64,000 nucleotides of DNA, taken from positions 1 to 64,000 of the forward strand of contig DBQO01000037.1 of the NCBI GenBank assembly GCA_002305275.1. Direction: 5' to 3'. This document shows positions 1 through 8,392 of this stretch, one piece after another; position 1 is the first letter of the stretch, and every line of letters starts with the position of its first letter. Origin of the DNA: Bacteroidales bacterium UBA1392 (GTDB taxonomy: Bacteria; Bacteroidota; Bacteroidia; Bacteroidales; UBA932). The notes beneath the pieces are model-generated. The model was not told where the DNA came from. It worked only from the letters and a program-made list of their open reading frames with translations, and made no database searches. The position numbers and the translations under genes were made by a program.

Positions 1-860
1 TGGAGGATAATTTAAAGAGCTATTTCCCTGAGTATAAGGCTGATTTTTATGAAAAAATTCAGATCAAACACCTCCTCTCCCACTCCTCAGGCATTCCTGA
101 TGCACGCGACAGGAGCGATAAAGAGCGCAATCTGGTCGCTACTGAAGAGATTGTGATGCAGTATCTGCCTGACCTCGATTTCATCCATTTTGAGCCGGGG
201 ACAGAATATGAATATATCAATCCTACATTTCTTATTCTAGCCTCCATAGTTGAAAAAGTATCAGGGATGCCATTTGCAGATTATGTTAAAGAGCATATTT
301 TCATTCCGGCAGGAATGGAGAAAACTCTCTATTTTGAGGCGGAAAAGGAGGCTCTGATCCCCAATATGGCTCACGGATATGAATATGAAGATGTCTCAAA
401 TATGCCTGAGGAGCGTACTGCAAGCGAGATAGATAAAGAAGTTAAGAAAGAGTGGTACGAGTATGATTATGGTGAGGTCAACTTTTTCGCAACCAAGGCA
501 GACGGCGGCATGTACACTTCAACACATGAATTCGTATTGTGGGAAAAAGCGCTTCGCAACCATACGGTTCTTGGAGAAGAAATGCTGAATGCTGCTCATA
601 CACCACAGATAAAGGTAAGCGGCAGCAAATTCAGCAGTTATCAAAACCGCCCCAACACCTGGTATGGATATGGCTGGTTTATTGAGCCCGCAACCGATTC
701 TTCACCTCTGAAAATTTACCACACCGGCGATAATGGCGGATTTAAAATCCTTGCTGCACGTTATCCTGAGAGTGAAACTCTCGTTCTGGTATTCGCCAAC
801 CGTGCAGACTTGAACCGTTATGCCGTAATGCAACAGATAGAAGAGGCATTAGGGCTTTAG
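1..860 (+). CDS. Serine hydrolase, beta-lactamase / class C family (5' truncated by window)
   Basis: The reading frame is open from base 3 of the window, so the N-terminus lies upstream; the internal ATG at 153 is not the start. The visible part carries family signatures of the beta-lactamase/DD-peptidase (PF00144) fold: the HLLSHSSGIPD segment that normally follows the catalytic SxxK, a Y-x-N type motif (YINPTF) followed by an ASIVEKVSG helix, and a YHTGDNGGF motif that corresponds to the third active-site box (HxG in place of KTG). The SxxK itself is outside the window. Such proteins are usually periplasmic or lipoprotein esterases/peptidases and seldom true beta-lactamases. No downstream partner gene lies close by. 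The fold is confident; substrate is unknown. Confidence 0.85.
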   Translation, partial: EDNLKSYFPEYKADFYEKIQIKHLLSHSSGIPDARDRSDKERNLVATEEIVMQYLPDLDFIHFEPGTEYEYINPTFLILASIVEKVSGMPFADYVKEHIFIPAGMEKTLYFEAEKEALIPNMAHGYEYEDVSNMPEERTASEIDKEVKKEWYEYDYGEVNFFATKADGGMYTSTHEFVLWEKALRNHTVLGEEMLNAAHTPQIKVSGSKFSSYQNRPNTWYGYGWFIEPATDSSPLKIYHTGDNGGFKILAARYPESETLVLVFANRADLNRYAVMQQIEEALGL

Positions 861-1117
861 TGGTACGGGGTGCAGGAAGGTCATTATAAAAGGGCTGCCA
901 ATAACTAATTTCTTACTAATTAGTAGTAAATACTAAGGACTTCAATAATAAATTTTGAGTATTTAAAAAAAATATATATTTTTATACAGAGATTTTGGTG
1001 TTTAACATGGGCTAATTACTATTTCCTATGCTTGCTCAACAACAAGCAATACTATCATCTTGTATCGGGCAACCGTCCGCCGAATCTTTATTTCTCGTTG
1101 ATTTAGAGATACTTACG

Positions 1118-1126
1118 CCCCCCCCC
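1118..1126 (+). repeat. Homopolymeric C9 tract
   Basis: Nine consecutive C residues lie in the non-coding region about 200 bases before the start of the cassette A peptide. Runs of this length are prone to slipped-strand change, but it is not inside a reading frame, so any effect would be on transcription or leader structure. Confidence 0.6.
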
Positions 1127-1181
1127 ATTTAAAAATCGGCATTATTCCTCTCCGCCGTTTTTATTCTGTTGGCTCGTTATC

Positions 1182-1246
1182 AGAGCCTTCAGAAAGGCTC
1201 TTTTGTTTATCACAAGCCGGTCGTTTCGCTTTGACGATTGGCTTTT
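1182..1246 (+). terminator. Tandem stem-loops with T tracts upstream of the cassette A peptide
   Basis: Arms AGAGCC (1182-1187) and GGCTCT (1196-1201) are perfectly complementary and are followed by TTTTG. A second element, arms AAGCC (1214-1218) and GGCTT (1240-1244) with additional inner pairing TCG/CGA, is followed by TTTTC. They could be factor-independent terminators, attenuators, or structured leader elements. Their position between the serine hydrolase and the peptide gene allows either reading. Confidence 0.45.
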
Positions 1247-1327
1247 CTGTTCTAAAATATCATAATAGATAAGCCGTAATACAACCTCTATACACGAAAC
1301 AATATTAACTTTTAAAATAAATTGACT

Positions 1328-1465
1328 ATGAAAAACACGGAATTAAAATCAGCGGAACAATACACCGCTCCCGATATCGAAGTTGTCGATATCGAACTGA
1401 CCCAAAACATTCTCTCGGGTAGTTTTAAATTACCTCCTGTGGGAGACGGAGAAGATGCATGGTAG
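1328..1465 (+). CDS. Cassette A small peptide (45 aa), tail LPPVGDGEDAW
   Basis: A 45-codon gene with ATG at 1328 and TAG at 1463. The peptide has no signal sequence. It has a polar N-terminus, a central EQYTAPDIEVVDIELTQNIL segment, and a short tail, LPPVGDGEDAW. A homologue is encoded at 27752-27895 on the minus strand. The two cores are almost identical in protein, while the codons differ mainly at third positions (ACC/ACT, GCT/GCG, GTT/GTC, GAA/GAG, ATT/ATC), the pattern expected of a translated, selected gene. Both are the first gene of a cassette with two fimbrillin/FISUMP-like lipoproteins. Short Bacteroidetes proteins with a 'Y-x-x-P-x-x-x-V' start are common and uncharacterised. Function unknown; candidates are a processed peptide, a chaperone or regulator of the lipoproteins, or a signal. 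Confidence 0.75.
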   Translation: MKNTELKSAEQYTAPDIEVVDIELTQNILSGSFKLPPVGDGEDAW

Positions 1466-1574
1466 GAATATATTTCCAAACTTTTTGGAAATCTTGACAC
1501 TTTTCTTCTAAGTAAAGATTTAATAATAATTGATAGCTGAAGATTGACAACCGACAGCTTAAATAAGCACAAGT

Positions 1575-3170
1575 ATGAAACTAAAACTATTTATTATCGC
1601 ACTTCTCGCACTATTGGTTGCGAGTTGTGAACGCAATATCGATATTCCCGAACCTGATAAGGATGGAGGGAGAATCGTGACCATCAGTGCCACTCTTCCG
1701 CAAGAGACGCGTGTGGCATACGATGACGCTACCTTAAAACTCACTTGGGAGACAGGCGACATGCTCATGATGGCCGGATATGATGACGGTAACAATTTTA
1801 TAGCAGACCACTACTTTCAATATCAAAGCAACAATAATTTTTTGGGACAACTTGTAGAAGGTGCAACTAAATATAAAGCCTACTATAGGTCCCAATATAA
1901 TCATGAGCAGTATAGAATCTGGCTGGATAATACTACCGGCATCTTGGGCTATTCCAATGATTTCTGGAATCTGACACAGAACGGATCCAATTCTACAGTA
2001 CATCTTCAAAACGCAATGTTGCTGAGTGATGAAACAGCGAAGCCTCTCACTGCCCCATTTACCTTAAGCGCAAAGAGCAGCATCCTCAAATTGGTTCTCA
2101 ATGGTATTCCGCAAGAGGTAGGAAATCTCAAAGAAATAATTTGGACGGTAGAGACTGCGCCGGGAGTATTCAACTCGCTGACACTTTCAGTTACCGGCGT
2201 AACCTTCTCTCCTACTGTAAATAGTATCACGGCTTTCCTCTCTTTTGATCCCAATGTGATGGATATAACAGCTAACGGAAAGACTATGATAACACTGAAG
2301 GGTGACGAATTGTACCAGTGGAGTAAAGTTACCGGCGGAAAGGACTATATGGCAGGATATCGCTACACCGGTACGGTAAGTACTTGGAATCCGATGATCA
2401 ACCCGCTCAGCTATGTTGCCGAGTATAATGTCAATCCCGCCGGTGACGGCTTTGTAAACAACCTGACTGCTTGCGATGTGAGTGGTTACTTCGTTTGGCA
2501 AGAGGCTGTTGATCGATTCCACACTAGAAATGACATTGCCAATTACCACTTGCCGAATCAGCGAGAGTGGCGTAGTATCGCCCCTAATAATCACGAGTTG
2601 GTTCGTTTCACTTGGGATAAATATGATCCTAATGTTTCAGAGAGTGTAACAGTTCAAAATCAGACTATCAGTATGACCAGCGACTATCGCAGTCCCGCGA
2701 ACGGAACCTATACTTCTTACGCTCTTCGTTACAAGGGTACCGATATGATCTCTGCTTGGAAATATCAGTTTGTCAGCACGGACTATGATGGTTTTACTGA
2801 CAATGATACCCATCTTAAGATTACCTCTCGCAATGTAGCGCCATCCGTAACCGTTCATGAAATCGCCGACGAAATGTTCTGGGATAACGACAATGAGAAC
2901 GACGTTGTTCGTTGCTTCCCCGCTAGTGGTATTTACAGTTCCGGCGTCATTTCTAAAGGCAAGTACTCTATCTTTTGGTCGTCAACGTGGGTCACCAATG
3001 TATCTAATAATGCGGTAATCATGTACTCCGACAAATTTTGTGCGGCCCCAGCCCATCGCCTCATTATGAGCGCAGGGGCAACGGTTCGCCTCTTCAAGAG
3101 CCCTATTGAGGATACTACCGGAAATACTGAAAATTTACTCATCGTTGGAGATGGAGACGACTGGTTGTAG
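1575..3170 (+). CDS. Fimbrillin-like / FISUMP-like surface lipoprotein with GDGDDW tail (cassette A, first)
   Basis: Predicted lipoprotein with a 17-residue signal and lipobox LLVASC (Cys18). Residues about 30-260 resemble the fimbrillin-like (Mfa-like) family: VTISATLPQETRVAY and LTWETGDMLMMAGY are typical. Residues about 280-500 resemble the FISUMP / Fibrobacter major paralogous domain: YHLPNQREW near residue 322, then FPASG and FWSSTW. The protein ends with an extension after VRLF that the other three paralogues (3270, 24381, 26031) lack. The end of that extension, LLIVGDGDDWL, resembles the tail of the neighbouring small peptide. Likely anchored to the outer membrane and surface exposed. 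Partners and ligand are unknown. Confidence 0.85.
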   Translation: MKLKLFIIALLALLVASCERNIDIPEPDKDGGRIVTISATLPQETRVAYDDATLKLTWETGDMLMMAGYDDGNNFIADHYFQYQSNNNFLGQLVEGATKYKAYYRSQYNHEQYRIWLDNTTGILGYSNDFWNLTQNGSNSTVHLQNAMLLSDETAKPLTAPFTLSAKSSILKLVLNGIPQEVGNLKEIIWTVETAPGVFNSLTLSVTGVTFSPTVNSITAFLSFDPNVMDITANGKTMITLKGDELYQWSKVTGGKDYMAGYRYTGTVSTWNPMINPLSYVAEYNVNPAGDGFVNNLTACDVSGYFVWQEAVDRFHTRNDIANYHLPNQREWRSIAPNNHELVRFTWDKYDPNVSESVTVQNQTISMTSDYRSPANGTYTSYALRYKGTDMISAWKYQFVSTDYDGFTDNDTHLKITSRNVAPSVTVHEIADEMFWDNDNENDVVRCFPASGIYSSGVISKGKYSIFWSSTWVTNVSNNAVIMYSDKFCAAPAHRLIMSAGATVRLFKSPIEDTTGNTENLLIVGDGDDWL

Positions 3171-3221
3171 TAATAAAACACTCAAGCCATTGAACAATAA
3201 TCAATTAGAGATCAACAACAA

Positions 3222-3256
3222 GCTAACGGCTAACGGCCAACGGCCAAAAGCTAACT
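3222..3256 (+). repeat. Heptamer repeats (GCTAACG / GCCAACG type)
   Basis: Five head-to-tail seven-base units (GCTAACG, GCTAACG, GCCAACG, GCCAAAA, GCTAACT) fill the space just before the second lipoprotein of cassette A. Similar heptamers occur between peptide and lipoprotein in cassette B and after pckA. Confidence 0.65.
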
Positions 3257-3269
3257 AAAAAACATAGAC

Positions 3270-4856
3270 ATGAAATTCAAACTATATACTTTTGCATTAC
3301 TCGCACTATTAGTGGCGAGCTGCGAACGCAATCTCGATATTCCCGAACCTGAGAAGAGTGAGGAAAAAATCGTTACTATCAGCGCAATTATCTCGCCGGA
3401 GACCCGCGTAACCTATACTGAATCAACTCGTGCACTCTCGTGGGAGGCGGGCGACAAACTCATACTGGCCGGATATGATGACGGTAACAATTATAAAGGA
3501 AACTATACTTTTACCTGGACAGGAAACGGCAATCAATTTTCAGGTCGAGCAGTAGTTGGCGCTACCAAATACAAAGCCTATTACAACCCTGCAGAAGCCA
3601 TCACGCTGGATGGTAACGGCAATGTACAACTTTCAGCCACCTTCTGGCAACAAACGCAAAACGGAGACAATACGACCGGGCATCTTGAAAACGGGCTGCT
3701 CCTATTCGACGAATCCTTCAAAACCATCGGACAAAACTTTAATTTGTCCATGAAGAGCAGCATCATCAAATGGACTCTCAACAACATCCCGACCGATGCA
3801 GCACAAGGCCCCAAACAATTAATTTGGACAGCAGAGACTGCAACTGGAGCCCAATCAATGGTGCTTAATTTGATCGGGTTAGCCCCCGGTACAACGAGCC
3901 TGACCGTTTTCCTCGCTTTTGACCCTACTGTGATGAAGATTACTACCGGCGGAAAGGCGATGATAACACTAAACGTCAACAACAAATTGTACCAATGGAG
4001 TCAAACTGTTGCCGGCGGGAAGGATTATAACGCGGGAAACCGCTACACCGGCACCATAAGTGGTAATTGGGAACTGATGGTCAACCCGCTCAGCTATGTT
4101 GCCAAGTTTAATGTGAATGAAACCGGCGATGACTTCGTGACCGATGAAACCCTTTGTACAGATGTAGGCTATTTCGCTTGGGAGACTGCAATTGCCAACT
4201 ACCACACTGTAAATACGATCACAGGCTACCATCTCCCGAGACTTGAAGAGTGGTGTAGTATCTCTCCAAGATATTATAATGGTGGAACTGTTCACGTCGT
4301 GTTCAATGAGACGTCATCTTATGATAATATTGCCGAGGAGGTAATAGTTCAGGGTCAGACCTACAATATGACCTGCGATTATCGCAATAGGGGAAGCGAT
4401 CAGGCTCCTGCTCCCGCCTATGCTCTTCGTTATAAGGGTGTCGATAACATGCGCTCCGCTTGGAGATATGAGTATATTTACGATCAGTACTTGGCACGCA
4501 CTTATCTTAAGATTACTTCTCGCAATGTGGCACCAACCGTAAACATTGATCATATCATTAGCCCTACCTTCTGGAATAGCAACAAAAACAACGATATTGT
4601 TCGGCTTTTCCCCGCGGTCGGCCATATGCATCCTGACTACCCAACCGACCCGACCAAAATCGTACAGGTCGGCACCGATGGAACCTTCTTGGCGTTTTTC
4701 ACGCATCAAGAAGGCCAAGGCCCTATCGAAAATCTACCGACTGCCTGGCACTTCAGTGGTAACAGCATGGACAACTGGGACCCGCAGTCGACCATAGATA
4801 ACAGGGACTCCCTTGGTGGCGCAGTATTTGCTGTCCGCCTCTTCTTAAATCCTTAA
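3270..4856 (+). CDS. Fimbrillin-like / FISUMP-like surface lipoprotein (cassette A, second)
   Basis: Paralogue of the preceding gene. The first 18 residues end in the same lipobox (LLVASC, Cys18) and continue ERNLDIPEPEK, close to the first copy's ERNIDIPEPDK. The fimbrillin-like half contains VTISAIISPETRVTY and LSWEAGDKLILAGYDDGNN. The back half carries YHLPRLEEW near residue 319 and RLFPAVGH. It ends at AVRLFLNP without the GDGxxW extension. It follows the first copy by 99 bases that carry heptamer repeats, so the two are probably co-transcribed. High similarity in the signal and first 50 residues and divergence towards the C-terminus suggest the back domain is the variable, ligand-facing part (inference). 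Confidence 0.85.
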   Translation: MKFKLYTFALLALLVASCERNLDIPEPEKSEEKIVTISAIISPETRVTYTESTRALSWEAGDKLILAGYDDGNNYKGNYTFTWTGNGNQFSGRAVVGATKYKAYYNPAEAITLDGNGNVQLSATFWQQTQNGDNTTGHLENGLLLFDESFKTIGQNFNLSMKSSIIKWTLNNIPTDAAQGPKQLIWTAETATGAQSMVLNLIGLAPGTTSLTVFLAFDPTVMKITTGGKAMITLNVNNKLYQWSQTVAGGKDYNAGNRYTGTISGNWELMVNPLSYVAKFNVNETGDDFVTDETLCTDVGYFAWETAIANYHTVNTITGYHLPRLEEWCSISPRYYNGGTVHVVFNETSSYDNIAEEVIVQGQTYNMTCDYRNRGSDQAPAPAYALRYKGVDNMRSAWRYEYIYDQYLARTYLKITSRNVAPTVNIDHIISPTFWNSNKNNDIVRLFPAVGHMHPDYPTDPTKIVQVGTDGTFLAFFTHQEGQGPIENLPTAWHFSGNSMDNWDPQSTIDNRDSLGGAVFAVRLFLNP

Positions 4857-4868
4857 TGGCAGATTACG

Positions 4869-4898
4869 CAAAAAAGGCTGACAACATCAGCCTTTTTG
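4869..4898. terminator. Bidirectional factor-independent terminator
   Basis: Arms AAAAAGGCTGA and TCAGCCTTTTT around a CAACA loop, with A residues on one side and T residues on the other. It sits between the convergent cassette A and the guaD operon and can serve both. Confidence 0.85.
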
Positions 4899-4917
4899 TG
4901 TACTCTATACTACACAC

Positions 4918-5391
4918 TTAATACTCCACTTTGTCTTCCAGAGCCTTCCAGGATTCGAAAACCCGGAGGGCTTCTTTTTGTAGCAGAACCTCTGCTTTAA
5001 GACGGCGATCTTCGGGTTTTAGCTCAAGCTCTTTATATATAAAGGAGTCATCAAAGCCGGCATCGGCAGCATCGTGCTTGTCGGCGGCATAATAAAGTTT
5101 ATCGAGATGGGCCCAATAGATGGCCCCGAGGCACATCGGACAGGGTTCACAGGATGAGTAGATTTCGCATCCTTCGAGAACGAATGTATCGAGTGCCTTA
5201 CAGGCTGCACGAATTGCACTTACCTCTGCATGGGCTGTAGGATCGTTTGAGGCTGTTACGCGGTTGCATCCTGTGGCCACCACTTCACCATTCTTTACTA
5301 TTACCGCACCGAAGGGACCTCCCCCATTTTTAATATTTTCAGAAGCGAGGTCAATCGCAAGGCGCATGAATTTTTCCTGAATTTTTCTCAT
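4918..5391 (-). CDS. guaD: Guanine deaminase (cytidine-deaminase fold)
   Basis: A 157-residue zinc-dependent deaminase of the nucleoside/tRNA deaminase fold. Zinc and catalytic motifs are visible: HAEVSAIR (H and catalytic E) and PCPMCLGAIYWA (two cysteines). The C-terminal DAADAGFDDSFIYKEL segment followed by a terminal EY is the hallmark of the Bacillus-type guanine deaminase, which converts guanine to xanthine, and separates it from tRNA adenosine deaminase. The start overlaps the stop of the upstream aldolase gene by one base (TGATG), so the two are translationally coupled. Length matches the family. Confidence 0.88.
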   Translation of the reverse strand: MRKIQEKFMRLAIDLASENIKNGGGPFGAVIVKNGEVVATGCNRVTASNDPTAHAEVSAIRAACKALDTFVLEGCEIYSSCEPCPMCLGAIYWAHLDKLYYAADKHDAADAGFDDSFIYKELELKPEDRRLKAEVLLQKEALRVFESWKALEDKVEY

Positions 5392-6047
5392 CAGCCTTCC
5401 ATTTTCCTGGCATCCGCCACGAAGATTTCCACACCTTTATCTGTCAGAGGATGGTTGAGAAGACCGAGGATGGCCTTTAGAGGGCAAGTGGCTACGTCGG
5501 CACCTGCTTTCATACAGTCAATGATATGTTGGGTGTGGCGAATTGAAGCTGCGAGAACCTGCGTCTGATAGCCGTAGTAGTTGAAAACATCTACGATTTC
5601 TTTGATTAGAGCTACTCCATCGCTCGAAATGTCATCCAGACGCCCTACAAATGGAGAGACATAGGTGGCTCCCGCTTTGGCAGCGAGCAGCGCCTGTCCT
5701 ACAGTAAAAACAAGGGTGCAATTGGTCTTTACGCCTTTTTCCGAGAAATACTTTACTGCTCGGATGCCATCTTTAGTACATGGCAGTTTGATGGTAATCT
5801 GAGAATGCAGCGCTGCAAGCTCCTCACCTTGACGGATCATATCGTCGTACTCCGTACCGAAAACCTCGGCGCTTACGTCACCTTCAACAATTTCACATAT
5901 CTGCTTATAGTGAGCTTTGATGGCGGCATCGCCCTTGATGCCCTCCTTTGCCATAAGTGAAGGGTTGGTTGTAACTCCATCCAGGACTCCCAGTTCCTGA
6001 GCCTCTTTAATCTGCTCGAGATTGGCAGTATCTATAAAAAATTTCAT
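5391..6047 (-). CDS. Transaldolase-like fructose-6-phosphate aldolase
   Basis: The start is placed at the ATG of MKFFIDTANLEQIKEA, the conserved N-terminus of the short transaldolase/FSA family. An in-frame extension upstream runs into the dipeptidase gene and is rejected. Length 218 aa is typical of the TalC/FSA class. Motifs: GVTTNPSLMAKEG, ITIKLPCTKDGIRAVKY with the Schiff-base lysine in the TIKLP strand, NCTLVFTVGQALLAAKAGATYVSPFVGRLDD, and VLAASIRHTQHI. It acts in non-oxidative pentose phosphate or sugar phosphate aldol chemistry. Transaldolase and FSA activity cannot be told apart by eye. It is the second gene of the dipeptidase-aldolase-guaD operon. Confidence 0.88.
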   Translation of the reverse strand: MKFFIDTANLEQIKEAQELGVLDGVTTNPSLMAKEGIKGDAAIKAHYKQICEIVEGDVSAEVFGTEYDDMIRQGEELAALHSQITIKLPCTKDGIRAVKYFSEKGVKTNCTLVFTVGQALLAAKAGATYVSPFVGRLDDISSDGVALIKEIVDVFNYYGYQTQVLAASIRHTQHIIDCMKAGADVATCPLKAILGLLNHPLTDKGVEIFVADARKMEG

Positions 6048-6078
6048 ATCTGATAAAATAATTTGTTGCAAAAAAAGA

Positions 6079-7197
6079 TTATTCTTCGTCAGCAATCCTC
6101 TGAGCGGCATCCATGACACGGAAGAAATTGCCACCGGCAATCGCCTTGATTTCGTGTTCCTTATAACCGCGCCTACGAAGTTCGATGATTATTCGCTGCA
6201 TTTTGCTGATATCCTCGAGACCTTTTGGAGTGGTGTTTATACCGTCGAAATCACTGCCGAGTCCAACATGTTTAACGCCTACCAGACTGACCACATGGTC
6301 TATATGGTCTACGACCCTTTTGTAGGAGGGCTTCTTGACGGCGTTCATTGCGATGACGGACTTTTCGAGTTGTTTCTGAAGCTCAGTATTGGACTTATCT
6401 TTCTGCCAGGCCTTGTCAGCTTCGTCGAATATATCCTCGAGATCCCATATCTCCGAGGCTGCATACTCATTATCCAGAAAAGCGGGATAAAAATTGATCT
6501 GAATGACACCACCCTTTTCAGCCATGGCTACAATCATTTCATCTGACATGTTGCGTGGATGTGAGGCAAGCGCCCGACAGCAGGAGTGTGAAGCCACTAC
6601 GGGGGCTTTAGAATATTTGAGGACATCCCAAAAAGACTCATCGGAGATGTGAGATACGTCTACGAGTATGCCGAGGCGGTTGCACTCCTCTATCACCTCT
6701 TTTCCGAAGGGACTTACACCTCCCCAGCGTTTCTCCTTTGGAGCGCAGGAGTCACAAATCTCATTATTACCGGCATGTGTCAGTGTGAGATATCGTACTC
6801 CCATACGGTAAAACATCCTGAGCATGGAGAGATCCTTCTGTATCGGAGCACCATTTTCCATACCAAGAAAAATAGAGATAAGTCCATTCTTTTTATTGCG
6901 TTTGGCCTGTGCGGGAGTGGTGGCGAAAGCCACTTTGTCGGGATTTTGCTCCACTGCATCGTAAACACTCGATATAAGCTCGAAAGCTCGTCTGGTAGAC
7001 TCGTCCGGAGAGAGAGAATTAGAGGTGTAAATTGCGAAAAAAGAGCCGTTGACTCCTCCCTTTTTCATCTTGGCAAAATCCACGTGTGTAACGGGAAACT
7101 TGCCGGGAGTGTAGCCTTGCTGTACTGTCTGCCCAAAATCTGCACCCTTGACCAGCATTAGCGGAGAGTCACAGTGGGAATCCAATAAAAATATCAT
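6079..7197 (-). CDS. Membrane dipeptidase family (peptidase M19)
   Basis: 372 residues with the zinc-binding landmarks of renal-dipeptidase family M19: DSHCDSP at the start (H and D ligands), a GMENG glutamate in the middle, VDVSHISD and VASHSCCR histidines, and GLGSDFDG near the end. There is no signal peptide, so a cytoplasmic dipeptidase is likely. First gene of a three-gene operon with the aldolase and guanine deaminase; a good promoter lies upstream (7237-7267). Family usually cleaves dipeptides, including D-containing ones; the substrate here is unknown. Confidence 0.9.
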   Translation of the reverse strand: MIFLLDSHCDSPLMLVKGADFGQTVQQGYTPGKFPVTHVDFAKMKKGGVNGSFFAIYTSNSLSPDESTRRAFELISSVYDAVEQNPDKVAFATTPAQAKRNKKNGLISIFLGMENGAPIQKDLSMLRMFYRMGVRYLTLTHAGNNEICDSCAPKEKRWGGVSPFGKEVIEECNRLGILVDVSHISDESFWDVLKYSKAPVVASHSCCRALASHPRNMSDEMIVAMAEKGGVIQINFYPAFLDNEYAASEIWDLEDIFDEADKAWQKDKSNTELQKQLEKSVIAMNAVKKPSYKRVVDHIDHVVSLVGVKHVGLGSDFDGINTTPKGLEDISKMQRIIIELRRRGYKEHEIKAIAGGNFFRVMDAAQRIADEE

Positions 7198-7236
7198 AAA
7201 ATCTCAATAATATTTTAAGGTTAGATAAATAATGGT

Positions 7237-7267
7237 CAAATTTACAAATTATCGAGAAATTGTGCAA
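7237..7267 (-). promoter_or_regulatory. Promoter of the dipeptidase operon
   Basis: On the minus strand TTG (7267-7265), 20 bases, then TAAATTTG (7244-7237) match the Bacteroidetes -33/-7 pattern. The start codon is 40 bases downstream. Confidence 0.7.
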
Positions 7268-7318
7268 TAGTTGCAACAATCGGGGCCAAGCTCCGTCTTA
7301 TAGTTAGAAAAGAGAGTG

Positions 7319-7825
7319 ATGACACAGAAAGAGATCAAGAAGTTTTATTACACTCACTACAGGCGACTTTTCAATGCGAGTTACAGGATAGTAGGCAACG
7401 GTGCAGATGCTGAAGAAATCATGCATGATACGTTGCTGAGATTTTTAGAAATGGAGAATCCGCCGAGGGAACCAGCTCAAATATCTGCCTGGCTTATTCG
7501 CACCTGTATAAGAAGGTCAATTGACAGACTGAGGGTCATCAAAAGGGAAATGAGTTTTAAGGAAAACTATGAAGAACCTGAAAGCATTTCCGCTGAAGAG
7601 AGTGAGGAGATGGAGATCTCCACAAGGGAGGAGGTAAAACGCGTAAAAGAGGCACTCCAAACCATGAAAGATCCCTATAGATTGGTTTTGACACTCTCGC
7701 TGGTTGAAGGAATGGATTATCAGGAGATTGCGGAGATTACCGGGCAGAAAGAGGTGACGATACGCTCCCAGGTTAGCAGAGGAAAGGCAGCACTTTTAAA
7801 AATATTGCAAAATGAGAGAAATTGA
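7319..7825 (+). CDS. ECF-type RNA polymerase sigma factor
   Basis: 168 residues with sigma-70 region 2 (FNASYRIVGNGADAEEIMHDTLLRF) and region 4 (DYQEIAEITGQKEVTIRSQVSRGKAALL, a helix-turn-helix). ATG at 7319 is chosen; a GTG three bases earlier is possible. The start of the following membrane protein gene overlaps the 3' end by 14 bases, the arrangement of a sigma/anti-sigma pair. Target genes cannot be read from the sequence, but the DUF2807 gene behind it is the nearest candidate. Confidence 0.9.
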   Translation: MTQKEIKKFYYTHYRRLFNASYRIVGNGADAEEIMHDTLLRFLEMENPPREPAQISAWLIRTCIRRSIDRLRVIKREMSFKENYEEPESISAEESEEMEISTREEVKRVKEALQTMKDPYRLVLTLSLVEGMDYQEIAEITGQKEVTIRSQVSRGKAALLKILQNERN

Positions 7826-8339
7826 CAACATCAGGAAGATTTTTGACGACATGGAGCCGGCAGAGGGCCATTTTGAGAGGTTTTTGGAAAAAGCAAATTC
7901 CTCGAAAAGGATTGAATTCCGCAGGAATACTCCACGCAAACGACTATTCTGGAAGGCGGTACTCTTCCCTGTCGCTGCATCGGTGATGATGATTTTTGGA
8001 GCCAATCTGCTTATCAAGACCATGAACGTAAAAAGTGATAGTTTCTCCAAGACCGTAGCAGTTATGGAAGATCCGCAGGATATCTACAATGCCTATATGG
8101 ATGTGGTGAGGGATTGTTATGACTATTTCTCATCGCTGACATCGTATGACCCCCGGAATGGTGTCAGCGAACATTTCAACACTTTGGAATGTATCACCTC
8201 GGAACATATTCCTCTTTTGGAAGTGCTTCCTGAAGAGCTGAGTGACCGGGAAAAGGCGGAAATACTCAAAGAATACTACAACCGGAGGGTTGCAAGTGTG
8301 GTTGAGCTCCGCAAATATGTTGCATCAATCGTACGTTGA
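7812..8339 (+). CDS. Putative anti-sigma factor, single-pass membrane protein
   Basis: 175 residues. A short N-terminal cytoplasmic part of about 50 residues (MREIDNIRKIFDDMEP) is followed by one membrane segment (about 55-72, LFPVAASVMMIFGANLLI) and a periplasmic domain with no motif I recognise. It overlaps the ECF sigma gene. Position and topology suggest it holds the sigma factor at the membrane; no conserved zinc-binding HxxxCxxC is visible. The function is inferred from context. Confidence 0.6.
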   Translation: MREIDNIRKIFDDMEPAEGHFERFLEKANSSKRIEFRRNTPRKRLFWKAVLFPVAASVMMIFGANLLIKTMNVKSDSFSKTVAVMEDPQDIYNAYMDVVRDCYDYFSSLTSYDPRNGVSEHFNTLECITSEHIPLLEVLPEELSDREKAEILKEYYNRRVASVVELRKYVASIVR

Positions 8340-8392
8340 CACATATATTTAATAGAAACAATAAAAAGAGATTAACAGTAAAAACAACTTAA

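Larger units (their letters stand above)
861..1327. other. Intergenic leader region with C9 tract and two hairpins
   Basis: This 467-base stretch has no convincing gene other than the small peptide that follows it. It is AT-rich up to about 1010. It then contains a run of nine C at 1118-1126 and two consecutive stem-loops, each followed by T residues (1182-1205 and 1214-1246). No clear TAnnTTTG box was found, although an approximate one exists near 945-955. It probably holds the promoter and 5' leader of cassette A. Confidence 0.5.

Noticed and set aside
6048..6140. N-terminal extension of the transaldolase-like gene
   Set aside because: It runs into the dipeptidase gene and has no homology to the family's MKFFIDTAN start.
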